Both the position numbers and the translations under genes were made by a program. This document shows positions 27,254 through 40,600 of a DNA stretch of 64,000 nucleotides, one piece after another. Source of the stretch: Fasciola hepatica (lineage: Eukaryota > Platyhelminthes > Trematoda > Plagiorchiida > Fasciolidae); NCBI GenBank assembly GCA_948099385.1, contig CANUEZ040000196.1, positions 2,773,001 to 2,837,000 of the forward strand, read 5' to 3'. Within the stretch, counting starts at the first letter, position 1. Each line of letters opens with the position of its first letter. Below the pieces are notes generated by a model. That model did not search any database and was not told the origin of the DNA. It saw only the letters and a list, made by a program, of their open reading frames with translations.

Positions 27254-28501
27254 ATGCATAGTAAGGAAGCTGTGTAGGTTGTTTATTTGGGAATGCGTTG
27301 GTTGTACTTAGGCCCCTACAGAGAAGTCATCCATCATAGGAGTCGATCGGTGTGCGCGAAGCTGGTTCTTACCATTCAAATTTAAAGCGAGTTTGGGAAG
27401 GGTGCTATATCATGTAGTGTAGATGTTGAACAAAGCGTTGAGAGCCATCCCGGATAGCCTTGTGTTGTTAAGTTGTTCGATTCACAATGGTTCACCGGTT
27501 GTTGGAGTGCCCGTTGGGGCTCGGTCGATGTGCACTGCTGATGAGTCGAGTCCCTTAGAGGATGAAACAGCTGTACAGTGTTTCCATGGATTTCAATGCT
27601 CAGTTGAGCGTTCAAGCTACATGATCAATCATATTATACAAATCTAATGTAATCTGATCTAATCTCGTACTACTAATCAATTGCATGCATAGTAAGGAAG
27701 CTGTGTAGGTTGTTCATTTAGGAATGCGTTGGTTGTACCTAGGCCCCTACAGAGAAGTCATCCTTCATAGGAGTCGATCGGTGTGCGCGAAGCTGGTTCT
27801 TACCATTCAAATTTAGAGCGAGTTTGGGAAGGGTGCTATATCATGTAGTGTAGATGTTGAACAAAGCGTTGATAGCCATCCCGGATAGCCTTGTGTTGTT
27901 AAGTTGTTCGATTCACAATGGTTCACCGGTTGTTGGAGTGCCCGTTGGGGCTCGATCGATGTGCACTGCTGATGAGTCGAGTCCCTTAGAGGATGAAACA
28001 GCTGTACAGTGCTTCCATGGATTTCAATGCTCAGTTGAGCGTTCAAGCTGCATGATCAATCATATTATACAAATCTAATCTAATCTGATCTAATCTCGTA
28101 CTACTAATCAATTGCATGCATAGTAAGGAAGCTGTGTAGGTTGTTCATTTAGGAATGCGTTGGTTGTACCTAGGCCCCTACAGAGAAGTCATCCATCATA
28201 GGAGTCGATCGGTGTGCGCGAAGCTGGTTCTTACCACTCAAATTTAAAGCGAGTTTGGAAGGGTGCTATATCATGTAATGTGGATGTTGAACAAAGCGTT
28301 GAGAGCCATCCCGGATAGCCTTGTGTTGTTAAGTTGTTCGATTCACAATGGTTCACCGGTCGTTGCAGTGCCCGTGGGGGCTCGGTCGATGTGCACTGCT
28401 GATGAGTCGAGTCCCTTAGAGGATGAAACAGCTGTACAGTGCTTCCATGGATTTCAATGCTCAGTTGAGCGTTCAAGCTGCATGATCAATCATATTATAC
28501 A

Positions 28502-28540
28502 AATCTAATACGACAGAATATCCTACTACTAATGAATGGC
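28502..28540 (+). repeat. Alternative linker (duplicate of 26788 copy)
   Basis: Identical to the 26788 copy, including the unusual ACGC that follows it, offset by 1714 bp. Confidence 0.85.
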
Positions 28541-28847
28541 ACGCATAGTAAGGAAGCTGTGTAGGTTGTTCATTTGGGAATGCGTTGGTTGTACTTAGGC
28601 CCCTACAGAGAAGTCATCCATCATAGGAGTCGATTGGTGTGCGCGAAGCTGGTTCTTACCATTCAAATTTGAAGCGAGTTTGGGAAGGTTGCTATATCAT
28701 GTAGTGTAGATGTTGAACAAAGCGTTGATAGCCATCCCGGATAGCCTTGTGTTGTTAAGTTGTTCGATTCACAATGGTTCACCGGTTGTTGGAGTGCCCG
28801 TGTGTTTGTCGGTCGATGTGCACTGCTGATGAGTCGAGTCCCTTAGG

Positions 28848-31800
28848 GGATGAAACAGCTGTACAGTGCTTCCATGGATTTCAATGCTCAGTTGAGCGTT
28901 CAAGCTACATGATCAATCATATTATACAAATCTAATCTAATCTGATCTAATCTCGTACTACTAATCAATTGCATGCATAGTAAGGAAGCTGTGTAGGTTG
29001 TTCATTTAAGAATGCGTTGGTTGTACTTAGGCCCCTACAGAGAAGTCATCCATCATAGGAGTCGATTGGTGTGCGCGAAGCTGGTTCTTACCATTCAAAT
29101 TTGAAGCGAGTTTGGGAAGGTTGCTATATCATGTAGTGTAGATGTTGAACAAAGCGTTGATAGCCATCCCGGATAGCCTTGTGTTGTTAAGTTGTTCGAT
29201 TCACAATGGTTCACCGGTTGTTGGAGTGCCCGTGTGTTTGTCGGTCGATGTTCACTGCTGATGAGTCGAGTCCCTTAGGGGATGAAACAGCTGTACAGTG
29301 CTTCCATGGATTTCAATGCTCAGTTGAGCGTTCAAGCTACATGATCAATCATATTATACAAATCTAATCTAATCTGATCTAATCTCGTACTACTAATCAA
29401 TTGCATGCATAGTAAGGAAGCTGTGTAGGTTGTTCATTTAGGAATGCGTTGGTTGTACTTAGGCCCCTACAGAGAAGTCATCCATCATAGGAGTGGATCG
29501 GTGTGCGCGAAGCTGGTTCTTACCACTCAAATTTAGAGCGAGTTTGGGAAGGGTGCTATATCATGTAGTGTAGATGTTGAACAAAGCGTTGATAGCCATC
29601 CCGGATAGCCTTGTGTTGTTAAGTTGTTCGATTCACAATGGTTCACCGGTTGTTGGAGTGCCCGTGTGTTTGTCGGTCGATGTGCAATGCTGATGAGTCG
29701 AGTCCCTTAGAGGATGAAACAGCTGTACAGTGCTTCCATGGATTTCAATGCTCAGTTGAGCGTTCAAGCTACATGATCAATCATATTATACAAATCTAAT
29801 CTAATCTGATCTAATCTCGTACTACTAATCAATTGCATGCATAGTAAGGAAGCTGTGTAGGTTGTTCATTTAGGAATGCGTTGGTTGTACCTAGGCCGCT
29901 ACAGAGAAGTCATCCATCACAGGAGTCGATCGATGTGCGCGAAGCTGGTTCTTACCATTCAAATTTAGAGCGAGTTTGGGAAGGGTGCTATATCATGTAG
30001 TGTAGATGTTGAACAAAGCGTTGAGAGCCATCCCGGATAGCCTTGTGTTGTTAAGTTGTTCGATTCACAATGGTTCACCGGTTGTTGGAGTGCCCGTGTG
30101 TTTGTCGGTCGATGTGCACTGCTGATGAGTCGAGTCCCTTAGAGGATGAAACAGCTGTACAGTGCTTCCATGGATTTCAATGCTCAGTTGAGCGTTCAAG
30201 CTGCATGATCAATCATATTATACAAATCTAATCTAATCTGATCTAATCTCGTACTACTAATCAATTGCATGCATAGTAAGGAAGCTGTGTAGGTTGTTCA
30301 TTTAGGAATGCGTTGGTTGTACCTAGGCCCCTACAGAGAAGTCATCCATCATAGGAGTCGATCGGTGTGCGCGAAGCTGGTTCTTACCACTCAAATTTGA
30401 AGCGAGTTTGGGAAGGGTGCTATATCATGTAGTGTAGATGTTGAACAAAGCGTTGATAGCCATCCCGGATAGCCTTGTGTTGTTAAGTTGTTCGATTCAC
30501 AATGGTTCACCGGTTGTTGGAGTGCCCGTGTGTTTGTCGGTCGATGTGCACTGCTGATGAGTCGAGTCCCTTAGAGGATGAAACAGCTGTACAGTGCTTC
30601 CATGGATTTCAATGCTCAGTTGAGCGTTCAAGCTACATGATCAATCATATTATACAAATCTAATCTAATCTGATCTAATCTCGTACTACTAATCAATTGC
30701 ATGCATAGTAAGGAAGCTGTGTAGGTTGTTCATTTAGGAATGCGTTGGTTGTACCTAGGCCCCTACAGAGAAGTCATCCATCATAGGAGTCGATCGGTGT
30801 GCGCGAAGCTGGTTCTTACCATTCAAATTTGAAGCGAGTTTGGGAAGGGTGCTATATCATGTAGTGTAGATGTTGAACAAAGCGTTGATAGCCATCCCGG
30901 ATAGCCTTGTGTTGTTAAGTTGTTCGATTCACAATGGTTCACCGGTTGTTGGAGTGCCCGTGTGTTTGTCGGTCGATGTGCACTGCTGATGAGTCGAGTC
31001 CCTTAGAGGATGAAACAGCTGTACAGTGCTTCCATGGATTTCAATGCTCAGTTGAGCGTTCAAGCTACATGATCAATCATATTATACAAATCTAATCTAA
31101 TCTGATCTAATCTCGTACTACTAATCAATTGCATGCATAGTAAGGAAGCTGTGTAGGTTGTTCATTTAGGAATGCGTTTATAGGACCCAGGCCCCTACAG
31201 AGAAGTCATCCATCATAGGAGTGGATCGGTGTGCGCGAAGCTGGTTCTTACCACTCAAATTTAAAGCGAGTTTGGGAAGGGTGCTATATCATGTAGTGTA
31301 GATGTTGAACAAAGCGTTGATAGCCATCCCGGATAGCCTTGTGTTGTTAAGTTGTTCGATTCACAATGGTTCACCGGTTGTTGGAGTGCCCGTGTGTTTG
31401 TCGGTCGATGTGCACTGCTGATGAGTCGAGTCCCTTAGAGGATGAAACAGCTGTACAGTGCTTCCATGGATTTCAATGCTCAGTTGAGCGTTCAAGCTGC
31501 ATGATCAATCATAATATACAAATCTAATCTAATCTGATCTAATCTAATCTCGTACTGCTAATCAATTGCATGCATAGTAAGGAAGCTGTGTAGGTTGTTC
31601 ATTTAGGAATGCGTTGGTTGTACCTAGGCCCCTACAGAGAAGTCATCCATCATAGGAGTCGATCGGTGTGCGCGAAGCTGGTTCTTACCACTCAAATTTA
31701 GAGCGAGTTTGGGGAGGGTGCTATATCATGTAGTGTAGATGTTGAACAAAGCGTTGATAGCCATCCCGGATAGCCTTGTGTTGTTAAGTTGTTCGATTCA

Positions 31801-32400
31801 CAATGGTTCACCGGTTGTTGGAGTGCCCGTGTGTTTGTCGGTCGATGTGCACTGCTGATGAGTCGAGTCCCTTAGAGGATGAAACAGCTGTACAGTGCTT
31901 TCATGGATTTCAATGCTCAGTTGAGCGTTCAAGCTACATGATCAATCATATTATACAAATCTAATCTAATCTGATCTAATCTCGTACTACTAATCAATTG
32001 CATGCATAGTAAGGAAGCTGTGTAGGTTGTTCATTTAGGACTGCGTTTATAGGACCTAGGCCCCTACAGAGAAGTCATCCATCATAGGAGTGGATCGGTG
32101 TGCGCGAAGCTGGTTCTTACCACTCAAATTTAAAGCGAGTTTGGGAAGGGTGCTATATCATGTAGTGTAGATGTTGAACAAAGCGTTGATAGCCATCCCG
32201 GATAGCCTTGTGTTGTTAAGTTGTTCGATTCACAATGGTTCACCGGTTGTTGGAGTGCCCGTGTGTTTGTCGGTCGATGTGCACTGCTGATGAGTCGAGT
32301 CCCTTAGAGGATGAAACAGCTGTACAGTGCTTCCATGGATTTCAATGCTCAGTTGAGCGTTCAAGCTGCATGATCAATCATAATATACAAATCTAATCTA
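28848..32400 (+). repeat. Uniform run of T-rich-subfamily units
   Basis: Eight successive units all carry GTGTTTGTCGG, and most also carry CATTTAGGAATG and CTACATGATC. Elsewhere this subfamily is mixed with G-rich units. At 31.1-32.4 kb a two-unit repeat with an 869-bp shift (rare GTTTATAGGACC at about 31176 and 32045) shows continuing local amplification. The one-base longer segment shifts the frame, so no short open frames occur here. Confidence 0.8.
30541..30606 (+). ncRNA. Hammerhead ribozyme copy in the T-rich subfamily
   Basis: This is a representative of the units whose segment just upstream reads GTGTTTGTCGG instead of the G-rich form. The whole ribozyme, including the outer stem I, is identical to the reference, with predicted cleavage after A30591. 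The upstream dimorphism therefore stops exactly at the ribozyme boundary. Confidence 0.83.
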
Positions 32401-33575
32401 ATCTGATCTAATCTAATCTCGTACTGCTAATCAATTGCATGCATAGTAAGGAAGCTGTGTAGGTTGTTCATTTGGGAATGCGTTGGTTGTACTCAGGCCC
32501 CTACAGAGAAGTCATCCTTCATAGGAGTCGATCGGTGTGCGCGAAGCTGGTTCTTACCATTCATATTTAAAGCGAGTTTGGGAAGGTTGCTATATCATGT
32601 AGTGTAGATGTTGAACAAAGCGTTGAGAGCCATCCCGGATAGCCTTGTGTTGTTAAGTTGTTCGATTCACAATGGTTCACCGGTTGTTGGAGTGCCCGTG
32701 GGGGCTCGGTCGATGTGCACTGCTGATGAGTCGAGTCCCTTAGAGGATGAAACAGCTGTACAGTGCTTCCATGGATTTCAATGCTCAGTTGAGCGTTCAA
32801 GCTACATGATCAATCATATTATACAAATCTAATCTAATCTAATCTAATCTAATCTCGTACTACTAATCAATTGCATGCATAGTAAGGAAGCTGTGTAGGT
32901 TGTTCATTTGGGAATGCGTTGGTTGTACCTAGGCCCCTACAGAGAAGTCATCCATCATAGGAGTCGATCGGTGTGCGCGAAGCTGGTTCTTACCATTCAA
33001 ATTTAGAGCGAGTTTGGGAAGGGTGCTATATCATGTAGTGTAGATGTTGAACAAAGCGTTGAGAGCCATCCCGGATAGCCTTGTGTTGTTAAGTTGTTCG
33101 ATTCACAATGGTTCACCGGTTGTTGGAGTGCCCGTGTGTTTGTCGGTCGATGTGCACTGCTGATGAGTCGAGTCCCTTAGAGGATGAAACAGCTGTACAG
33201 TGCTTCCATGGATTTCAATGCTCAGTTGAGCGTTCAAGCTGCATGATCAATTATTATACAAATATAATCTAATCTAATCTAATCTCGTACTACTAATCAA
33301 TTGCATGCATAGTAAGGAAGCTGTGTAGGTTGTTCATTTGGGAATGCGTTGGTTGTACTTAGGCCCCTACAGAGAAGTCATCCATCATAGGAGTCGATCG
33401 GTTTGCGCGATGCTGGTTCTTACCATTCAAATTTGAAGCGAGTTTGGGAAAGGTGCTATATCATGTAGTGTAGATGTTGAACAAAGCGTTGAGAGCCATC
33501 CCGGATAGCCTTGTGTTGTTAAGTTGTTCGATTCACAATGGTTCATCGGTTGTTGGAGTGCCCGTGGGGGCTCGG

Positions 33576-33641
33576 TCGATGTGCACTGCTGATGAGTCGA
33601 GTCCCTTAGAGGATGAAACAGCTGTACAGTGCTTCCATGGA
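33576..33641 (+). ncRNA. Hammerhead ribozyme copy, intact core
   Basis: All core residues and stem I pairs are present, with predicted cleavage after A33626. Confidence 0.82.
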
Positions 33642-34122
33642 TTTCAATGCTCAGTTGAGCGTTCAAGCTGCATGATCAATCATATTATGCAAATCTAATC
33701 TAATCTGATCTAATCTCGTACTACTAATCAATTGCATGCATAGTAAGGATGCTGTGTAGGTTGTCCATTTAGGAATGCGTTGGTTGTACCTAGGCCCCTA
33801 CAGAGAAGTCATCCATCATAGGAGTCGATCGGTGTGCGCGAAGCTGGTTCTTACCACTCAAATTTGAAGCGAGTTTGGGAAGGGTGCTATATCATGTAGT
33901 GTAGATGTTGAACAAAGCGTTGATAGCCATCCCGGATAGCCTTGTGTTGTTAAGTTGTTCGATTCACAATGGTTCACCGGTTGTTGGAGTGCCCGTGTGG
34001 GCTCGGTCGATGTGCACTGCTGATGAGTCGAGTCCCTTAGAGGATGAAACAGCTGTACAGTGCTTACATGGATTTCAATGCTCAGTTGAGCGTTCAAGCT
34101 GCATGATCAATCATATTATACA

Positions 34123-34161
34123 AATCTAATACGACAGAATATCCTACTACTAATGAATGGC
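34123..34161 (+). repeat. Alternative linker
   Basis: CTACTACT form of the linker, followed by the standard ATGCATAG. The unit after it has GGATGCTG in place of GGAAGCTG, shared with the unit after 35420. Confidence 0.85.
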
Positions 34162-35305
34162 ATGCATAGTAAGGATGCTGTGTAGGTTGTTAATTTGGGA
34201 ATGCGTTGGTTGTACTTAGGCCCCTACAGAGAAGTCATCCATCATAGGAGTCGATCGGTGTGCGCGAAGCTGGTACTCACCATTCAAATTTAAAGCAAGT
34301 TTGGGAAGGGTGCTATATCATGTAGTGTAGATGTTGAACAAAGCGTTGATAGCCATCCCGGATAGCCTTGTGTTGTTAAGTTGTTCGATTCACAATGGTT
34401 CACCGGTTGTTGGAGTGCCCGTGTGTTTGTCGGTCGATGTGCACTGCTGATGAGTCGAGTCCCTTAGAGGATGAAACAGCTGTACAGTGCTTCCATGGAT
34501 TTCAATGCTCAGTTGAGCGTTCAAGCTACATGATCAATCATATTATACAAATCTAATCTAATCTGATCTAATCTCGTACTACTAATCAATTGCATGCATA
34601 GTAAGGAAGCTGTGTAGGTTGTTCATTTGGGAATGCGTTGGTTGTACTTAGGCCCCTACAGAGAAGTCATCCATCATACGAGTCGATCGGTGTGCGCGAA
34701 GCTGGTTCTTACCATTCAAATTTAGAACGAGTTTGGGAAGGGTGCCATATCATGTAGTGTAGATGTTGAACAAAGCGTTGATAGCCATCCCGGATAGCCT
34801 TGTGTTGTTAAGTTGTTCGATTCACAATGGTTCACCGGTTGTTGGAGTGCCCGTGTGTTTGTCGGTCGATGTGCACTGCTGATGAGTCGAGTCCCTTAGA
34901 GGATGAAACAGCTGTACAGTGCTTCCATGGATTTCAATGCTCAGTTGAGCGTTCAAGCTGCATGATCAATCATATTATACAAATCTAATCTAATCTGATC
35001 TAATCTAATCTCGTACTGCTAATCAATTGCATGCATAGTAAGGAAGCTGTGTAGGTTGTTCATTTGTGAATGCGTTGGTTGTACCTAGGCCCCTACAGAG
35101 AAGTCATCCATCATAGGAGTCGATCGGTGTGCGCGAAGCTGGTTCTTACCACTCAAATTTGAAGCGAGTTTTTTGAAGGGTGCTATATCATGTAGTGTAG
35201 ATGTTGAACAAAGCGTTGATAGCCATCCCGGATAGCCTTGTGTTGTTAAGTTGTTCGATTCACAATGGTTCACCGGTTGTTGGAGTGCCCGTGTGTTTGT
35301 CGGTC

Positions 35306-35371
35306 GATGTGCACTGCTGATGAGTCGAGTCCCTTAGCGGAGGAAACAGCTGTACAGTGCTTCCATGGATT
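35306..35371 (+). pseudogene. Hammerhead copy with damaged stem II
   Basis: The 3' strand of stem II reads GCGGAG instead of GAGGAU. The 11.1 base is G (35342), facing G at 10.1, which removes the helix-closing wobble next to the core. Core residues and stem I are otherwise present. The unit also has a run of six T upstream (about 35169-35174), rare in this array. Confidence 0.65.
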
Positions 35372-35419
35372 TCAATGCTCAGTTGAGCGCTCAAGCTGCA
35401 TGATCAATCATATTATACA

Positions 35420-35458
35420 AATCTAATACGACAGAATATCCTACTACTAATGAATGGC
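35420..35458 (+). repeat. Alternative linker
   Basis: Same form as at 34123 and 1297 bp (three units) away, with the shared GGATGCTG downstream. The two look like copies of one three-unit block. Confidence 0.85.
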
Positions 35459-37024
35459 ATGCATAGTAAGGATGCTGTGTAGGTTGTTCATTTGGGAATG
35501 CGTTGGTTGTACTTAGGCCCCTACAGAGAAGTCATCCATCATAGGAGTCGATCGGTGTGCGCGAAGCTGGTTCTTACCATTCAAATTTAAAGCGAGTTTG
35601 GGAAGGTTGCTATATCATGTAGTGTAGATGTTGAACAAAGCGTTGATAGCCATCCCGGATAGCCTTGTGTTGTTAAGTTGTTCGATTCACAATGGTTCAC
35701 CGGTTGTTGGAGTGCCCGTGTGTTTGTCGGTCGATGTGCACTGCTGATGAGTCGAGTCCCTTAGAGGATGAAACAGCTGTACAGTGCTTCCATGGATTTC
35801 AATGCTCAGTTGAGCGTTCAAGCTACATGATCAATCATATTATACAAATCTAATCTAATCTGATCTAATCTCGTACTACTAATCATTTGCATGCATAGTA
35901 AGGAAGCTGTGTAGGTTGTTCATTTGGGAATGCGTTGGTTGTACCTAGGCCCCTACAGAGAAGTCATCCATCATAGGAGTCGATCGGTGTGCGCGAAGCT
36001 GGTTCTTACCATTCAAATTTAGAGCGAGTTTGGGAAGGGTGCTATATCATGTAGTGTAGATGTTGAACAAAGCGTTGAGAGCCATCCCGGATAGCCTTGT
36101 GTTGTTAAGTTGTTCGATTCACAATGGTTCACCGGTTGTTGGAGTGCCCGTGTGTTTGTCGGTCGATGTGCACTGCTGATGAGTCGAGTCCCTTAGAGGA
36201 TGAAACAGCTGTACAGTGCTTCCATGGATTTCAATGCTCAGTTGAGCGTTCAAGCTGCATGATCAATCATTTTATACAAATCTAATCTAATCTGATCTAA
36301 TCTCGTACTACTAATCAATTGCATGCATAGTAAGGAAGCTGTGTAGGTTGTTCATTTGGGAATGCGTTGGTTGTACTTAGGCCCCTACAGAGAAGTCATC
36401 CATCATAGGAGTCGATCGGTGTGCGCGAAGCTGTTTCTTAGCACTCAAATTTGAAACGAGTTTGGGAAGGGTGCTATATCATGTAGTGTAGATGTTGAAC
36501 AAAGCGTTGATAGCCATCCCGGATAGCCTTGTGTTGTTAAGTTGTTCGATTCACAATGGTTCACCGGTTGTTGGAGTGCCCGTGGGGGCTCGGTCGATGT
36601 GCACTGCTGATGAGTCGAGTTCCTTGGAGGATGAAACAGCTGTACAGTGCTTCCATGGATTTCAATGCTCAGTTGAGCGTTCAAGCTGCATGATCAATCA
36701 TATTATACAAATCTAATCTAATCTGATCTAATCTCGTACTACTAATCAATTGCATGCATAGTAAGGAAGCTGTGTAGGTTGTTCATTTGGGAATGCGTTG
36801 GTTGTACTTAGGCCCCTACAGAGAAGTCATCCATCATAGGAGTCGATCGGTGTGCGCGAAGCTGGTTCTTACCATTCAAATTCGAAGCGAGTTTGGGAAG
36901 GGTGCTATATCATGTAGTGTAGATGTTGAACAAAGCGTTGAGAGCCATCCCGGATAGCCTTGTGTTGTTAAGTTGTTCGATTCACAATGGTTCACCGGTT
37001 GTTGGAGTGCCCGTGGGGGCTCGG

Positions 37025-37090
37025 TCGATGTGCACTGCTGATGAGTCGAGTCCCGTAGAGGATGAAACAGCTGTACAGTGCTTCCATGGA
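37025..37090 (+). ncRNA. Hammerhead ribozyme copy, intact core
   Basis: Core, stem I and triplet are intact, with predicted cleavage after A37075. One base in the stem II loop is changed (T to G at about 37055). Confidence 0.8.
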
Positions 37091-38499
37091 TTTCAATGCT
37101 CAGTTGAGCGTTCAAGCTACATGATCAATCATATTATACAAATCTAATCTAATCTGATCTAATCTCGTAATACTAATGAATGGCATGCATAGTAAGGAAG
37201 CTGTGTAGGTTGTTCATTTAGGAATGCGTTGGTTGTACTTAGGCCCCTACAGAGAAGTCATCCATCATAGGAGTCGATCGGTGTTCGCGAAGCTGGTTCT
37301 TACCATTCAAATTTGAAGCGAGTTTGGGAAAGGTGCTATATCATGTAGTGTAGATGTTGAACAAAGCGTTGAGAGCCATCCCGGATAGCCTTGTGTTGTT
37401 AAGTTGTTCGATTCACAATGGTTCACCGGTTGTTGGAGTGCCCGTGTGTTTGTCGGTCGATGTGCACTGCTGATGAGTCGAGTCCCTTAGAGGATGAAAC
37501 AGCTGTACAGTGCTTCCATGGATTTCAATGCTCAGTTGAGCGTTCAAGCTGCATGATCAATCATATTATACAAATCTAATCTAATCTAATCTAATCTCGT
37601 ACTATTAATCAATTGCATGCATAGTAAGGAAGCTGTGTAGGTTGTTCATTTGGGAATGCGTTGGTTGTACTTAGGCCCCTACAGAGAAGTCATCCATCAT
37701 AGGAGTCGATCGGTGTGCGGGAAGCTGGTTCTTACCATTCAAATTTAAAGCGAGTTTGGGAAGGTTGCTATATCATGTAGTGTAGATGTTGAACAAAGCG
37801 TTGATAGCCATCCCGGATAGCCTTGTGTTGTTAAGTTGTTCGATTCACAATGGTTCACCGGTTGTTGGAGTGACCGTGTGGGCTCGGTCGATGTGCACTG
37901 CTGATGAGTCGAGTCCCTTAGAGGATGAAACAGCTGTACAGTGGTTCCATGGATTTCAATGCTCAGTTGAGCGTTCAAGCTACATGATCAATCATATTAT
38001 ACAAATCTAATCTAATCTGATCTAATCTCGTACTACTAATCAATTGCATGCATAGTAAGGAAGCTGTGTAGGTTGTTCATTTAGGAATGCGTTGGTTGTA
38101 CCTAGGCCCCTACAGAGAAGTCATCCATCATAGGAGTCCATCGGTGTGCGCGAAGCTGGTTCTTAGCACTCAACTTTAGAGCGAGTTTGGGAACGGTGCT
38201 ATATCATGTAGTGTAGATGTTGAACAAAGCGTTGATAGCCATCCCGGATAGCCTTGTGTTGTTAAGTTGTTCGATTCACAATGGTTCACCGGTTGTTGGA
38301 GTGCCCGTGGGGGCTCGGTCGATGTGCACTGCTGATGAGTCGAGTTCCTTGGAGGATGAAACAGCTGTACAGTGCTTCCATGGATTTCAATGCTCAGTTG
38401 AGCGTTCAAGCTGCATGATCAATCATATTATACAAATCTAATCTAATCTGATCTAATCTCGTACTATTAATCAATTGCATGCATAGTAAGGAAGCTGTG

Positions 38500-40600
38500 T
38501 AGGTTGTTCATTTGGGAATGCGTTGGTTGTACTTAGGCCCCTACAGAGAAGTCATCCATCATAGGAGTCGATCGGTGTGCGGGAAGCTGGTTCTTACCAT
38601 TCAAATTTAAAGCGAGTTTGGGAAGGTTGCTATATCATGTAGTGTAGATGTTGAACAAAGCGTTGATAGCCATCCCGGATAGCCTTGTGTTGTTAAGTTG
38701 TTCGATTCACAATGGTTCACCGGTTGTTGGAGTGACCGTGTGGGCTCGGTCGATGTGCACTGCTGATGAGTCGAGTCTCTTAGAGGATGAAACAGCTGTA
38801 CAGTGCTTCCATGGATTTCAATGCTCAGTTGAGCGTTCAAGCTACATGATCAATCATATTATACAAATCTAATCTAATCTGATCTAATCTCGTACTACTA
38901 ATCAATTGCATGCATAGTAAGGAAGCTGTGTAGGTTGTTCATTTAGGAATGCGTTGGTTGTACTTAGGCCCCTACAGAGAAGTCATCCATCATAGGAGTC
39001 GATCGGTGTGTGCGAAGCTGGTTCTTACCATTCAAATTTAGAGCGAGTTTGGGAAGGTTGCTATATCATGTAGTGTAGATGTTGAACAAAGCGTTGATAG
39101 CCATCCCGGATAACCTTGTGTTGTTAAGTTGTTCGATTCGCAATGGTTCACCGGTTGTTGGAGTGCCCGTGGGGGCTCGGTCGATGTGCACTGCTGATGA
39201 GTCGAGTCCCTTAGAGGATGAAACAGCTGTACAGTGCTTCGATGGATTTCAATGCTCAGTTGAGCGTTCAAGCTGCATGATCAATCATATTATTCAAATC
39301 TAATCTAATCTAATCTAATCTCGTACTACTAATCAATTGCATGCATAGTAAGGAAGCTGTGTAGGTTGTTCATTTGTAAATGCGTTGGTTGTACTTAGGC
39401 CCCTACAGAGAAGTCATCCATCATAGGAGTCGATCGGTGTGCGCGAAGCTGGTTCTTACCATTCAAATTTGAAGCGAGTTTGGGAAGGGTGCTATATCAT
39501 GTAATGTAGATGTTGAACAAAGCGTTGATAGCCATCCCGGATAGCCTTGTGTTGTTAAGTTGTTCGATTCACAATGGTTCACCGGTTGTTGGAGTGCCCG
39601 TGTGTTTGTCGGTCGATGTGCACTGCTGATGAGTCGAGTCCCTTAGAGGATGAAACAGCTGTACAGTGCTTCGATGGATTTCAATGCTCAGTTGAGCGTT
39701 CAAGCTGCATGATCAATCATATTATTCAAATCTAATCTAATCTAATCTAATCTCGTACTACTAATCAATTGCATGCATAGTAAGGAAGCTGTGTAGGTTG
39801 TTCATTTGTAAATGCGTTGGTTGTACTTAGGCCCCTACAGAGAAGTCATCCATCATAGGAGTCGATCGGTGTGCGCGAAGCTGGTTCTTACCATTCAAAT
39901 TTGAAGCGAGTTTGGGAAGGGTGCTATATCATGTAATGTAGATGTTGAACAAAGCGTTGATAGCCATCCCGGATAGCCTTGTGTTGTTAAGTTGTTCGAT
40001 TCACAATGGTTCACCGGTTGTTGGAGTGACCGTGTGGGCTCGGTCGATGTGCACTGCTGATGAGTCGAGTCTCTTAGAGGATGAAACAGCTGTACAGTGC
40101 TTCCATGGATTTCAATGCTCAGTTGAGCGTTCAAGCTACATGATCAATCATATTATACAAATCTAATCTAATCTGATCTAATCTCGTACTACTAATCAAT
40201 TGCATGCATAGTAAGGAAGCTGTGTAGGTTGTTCATTTAGGAATGCGTTGGTTGTACTTAGGCCCCTACAGAGAAGTCATCCATCATAGGAGTCGATCGG
40301 TGTGTGCGAAGCTGGTTCTTACCATTCAAATTTAGAGCGAGTTTGGGAAGGTTGCTATATCATGTAGTGTAGATGTTGAACAAAGCGTTGATAGCCATCC
40401 CGGATAACCTTGTGTTGTTAAGTTGTTCGATTCGCAATGGTTCACCGGTTGTTGGAGTGCCCGTGGGGGCTCGGTCGATGTGCACTGCTGATGAGTCGAG
40501 TCCCTTAGAGGATGAAACAGCTGTACAGTGCTTCGATGGATTTCAATGCTCAGTTGAGCGTTCAAGCTGCATGATCAATCATATTATTCAAATCTAATCT
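38500..40600 (+). repeat. Three-unit higher-order repeat, 1294-bp shift
   Basis: Rare variants recur at 1294 bp: GGATAACCTTG, GATTCGCAATGG and CTTCGATGG at about 39110-39240 and 40404-40534, and GTGACCGTGTGGGC at about 38732 and 40026. CATTTGTAAATG occurs in three successive or near units. Confidence 0.75.

Larger units (their letters stand above)
25420..28906 (+). repeat. Four-unit higher-order repeat, 1714-bp shift, two copies
   Basis: The stretch 25420-27192 recurs at 27134-28906 and looks identical by eye. It includes a one-base deletion (GAGTTTGGAAGGG) at about 26540 and 28254, TGTAATGTGGATG, and two alternative linkers. The match ends at an A/G difference near 28907. This is among the youngest duplications in the window. 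Confidence 0.85.
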
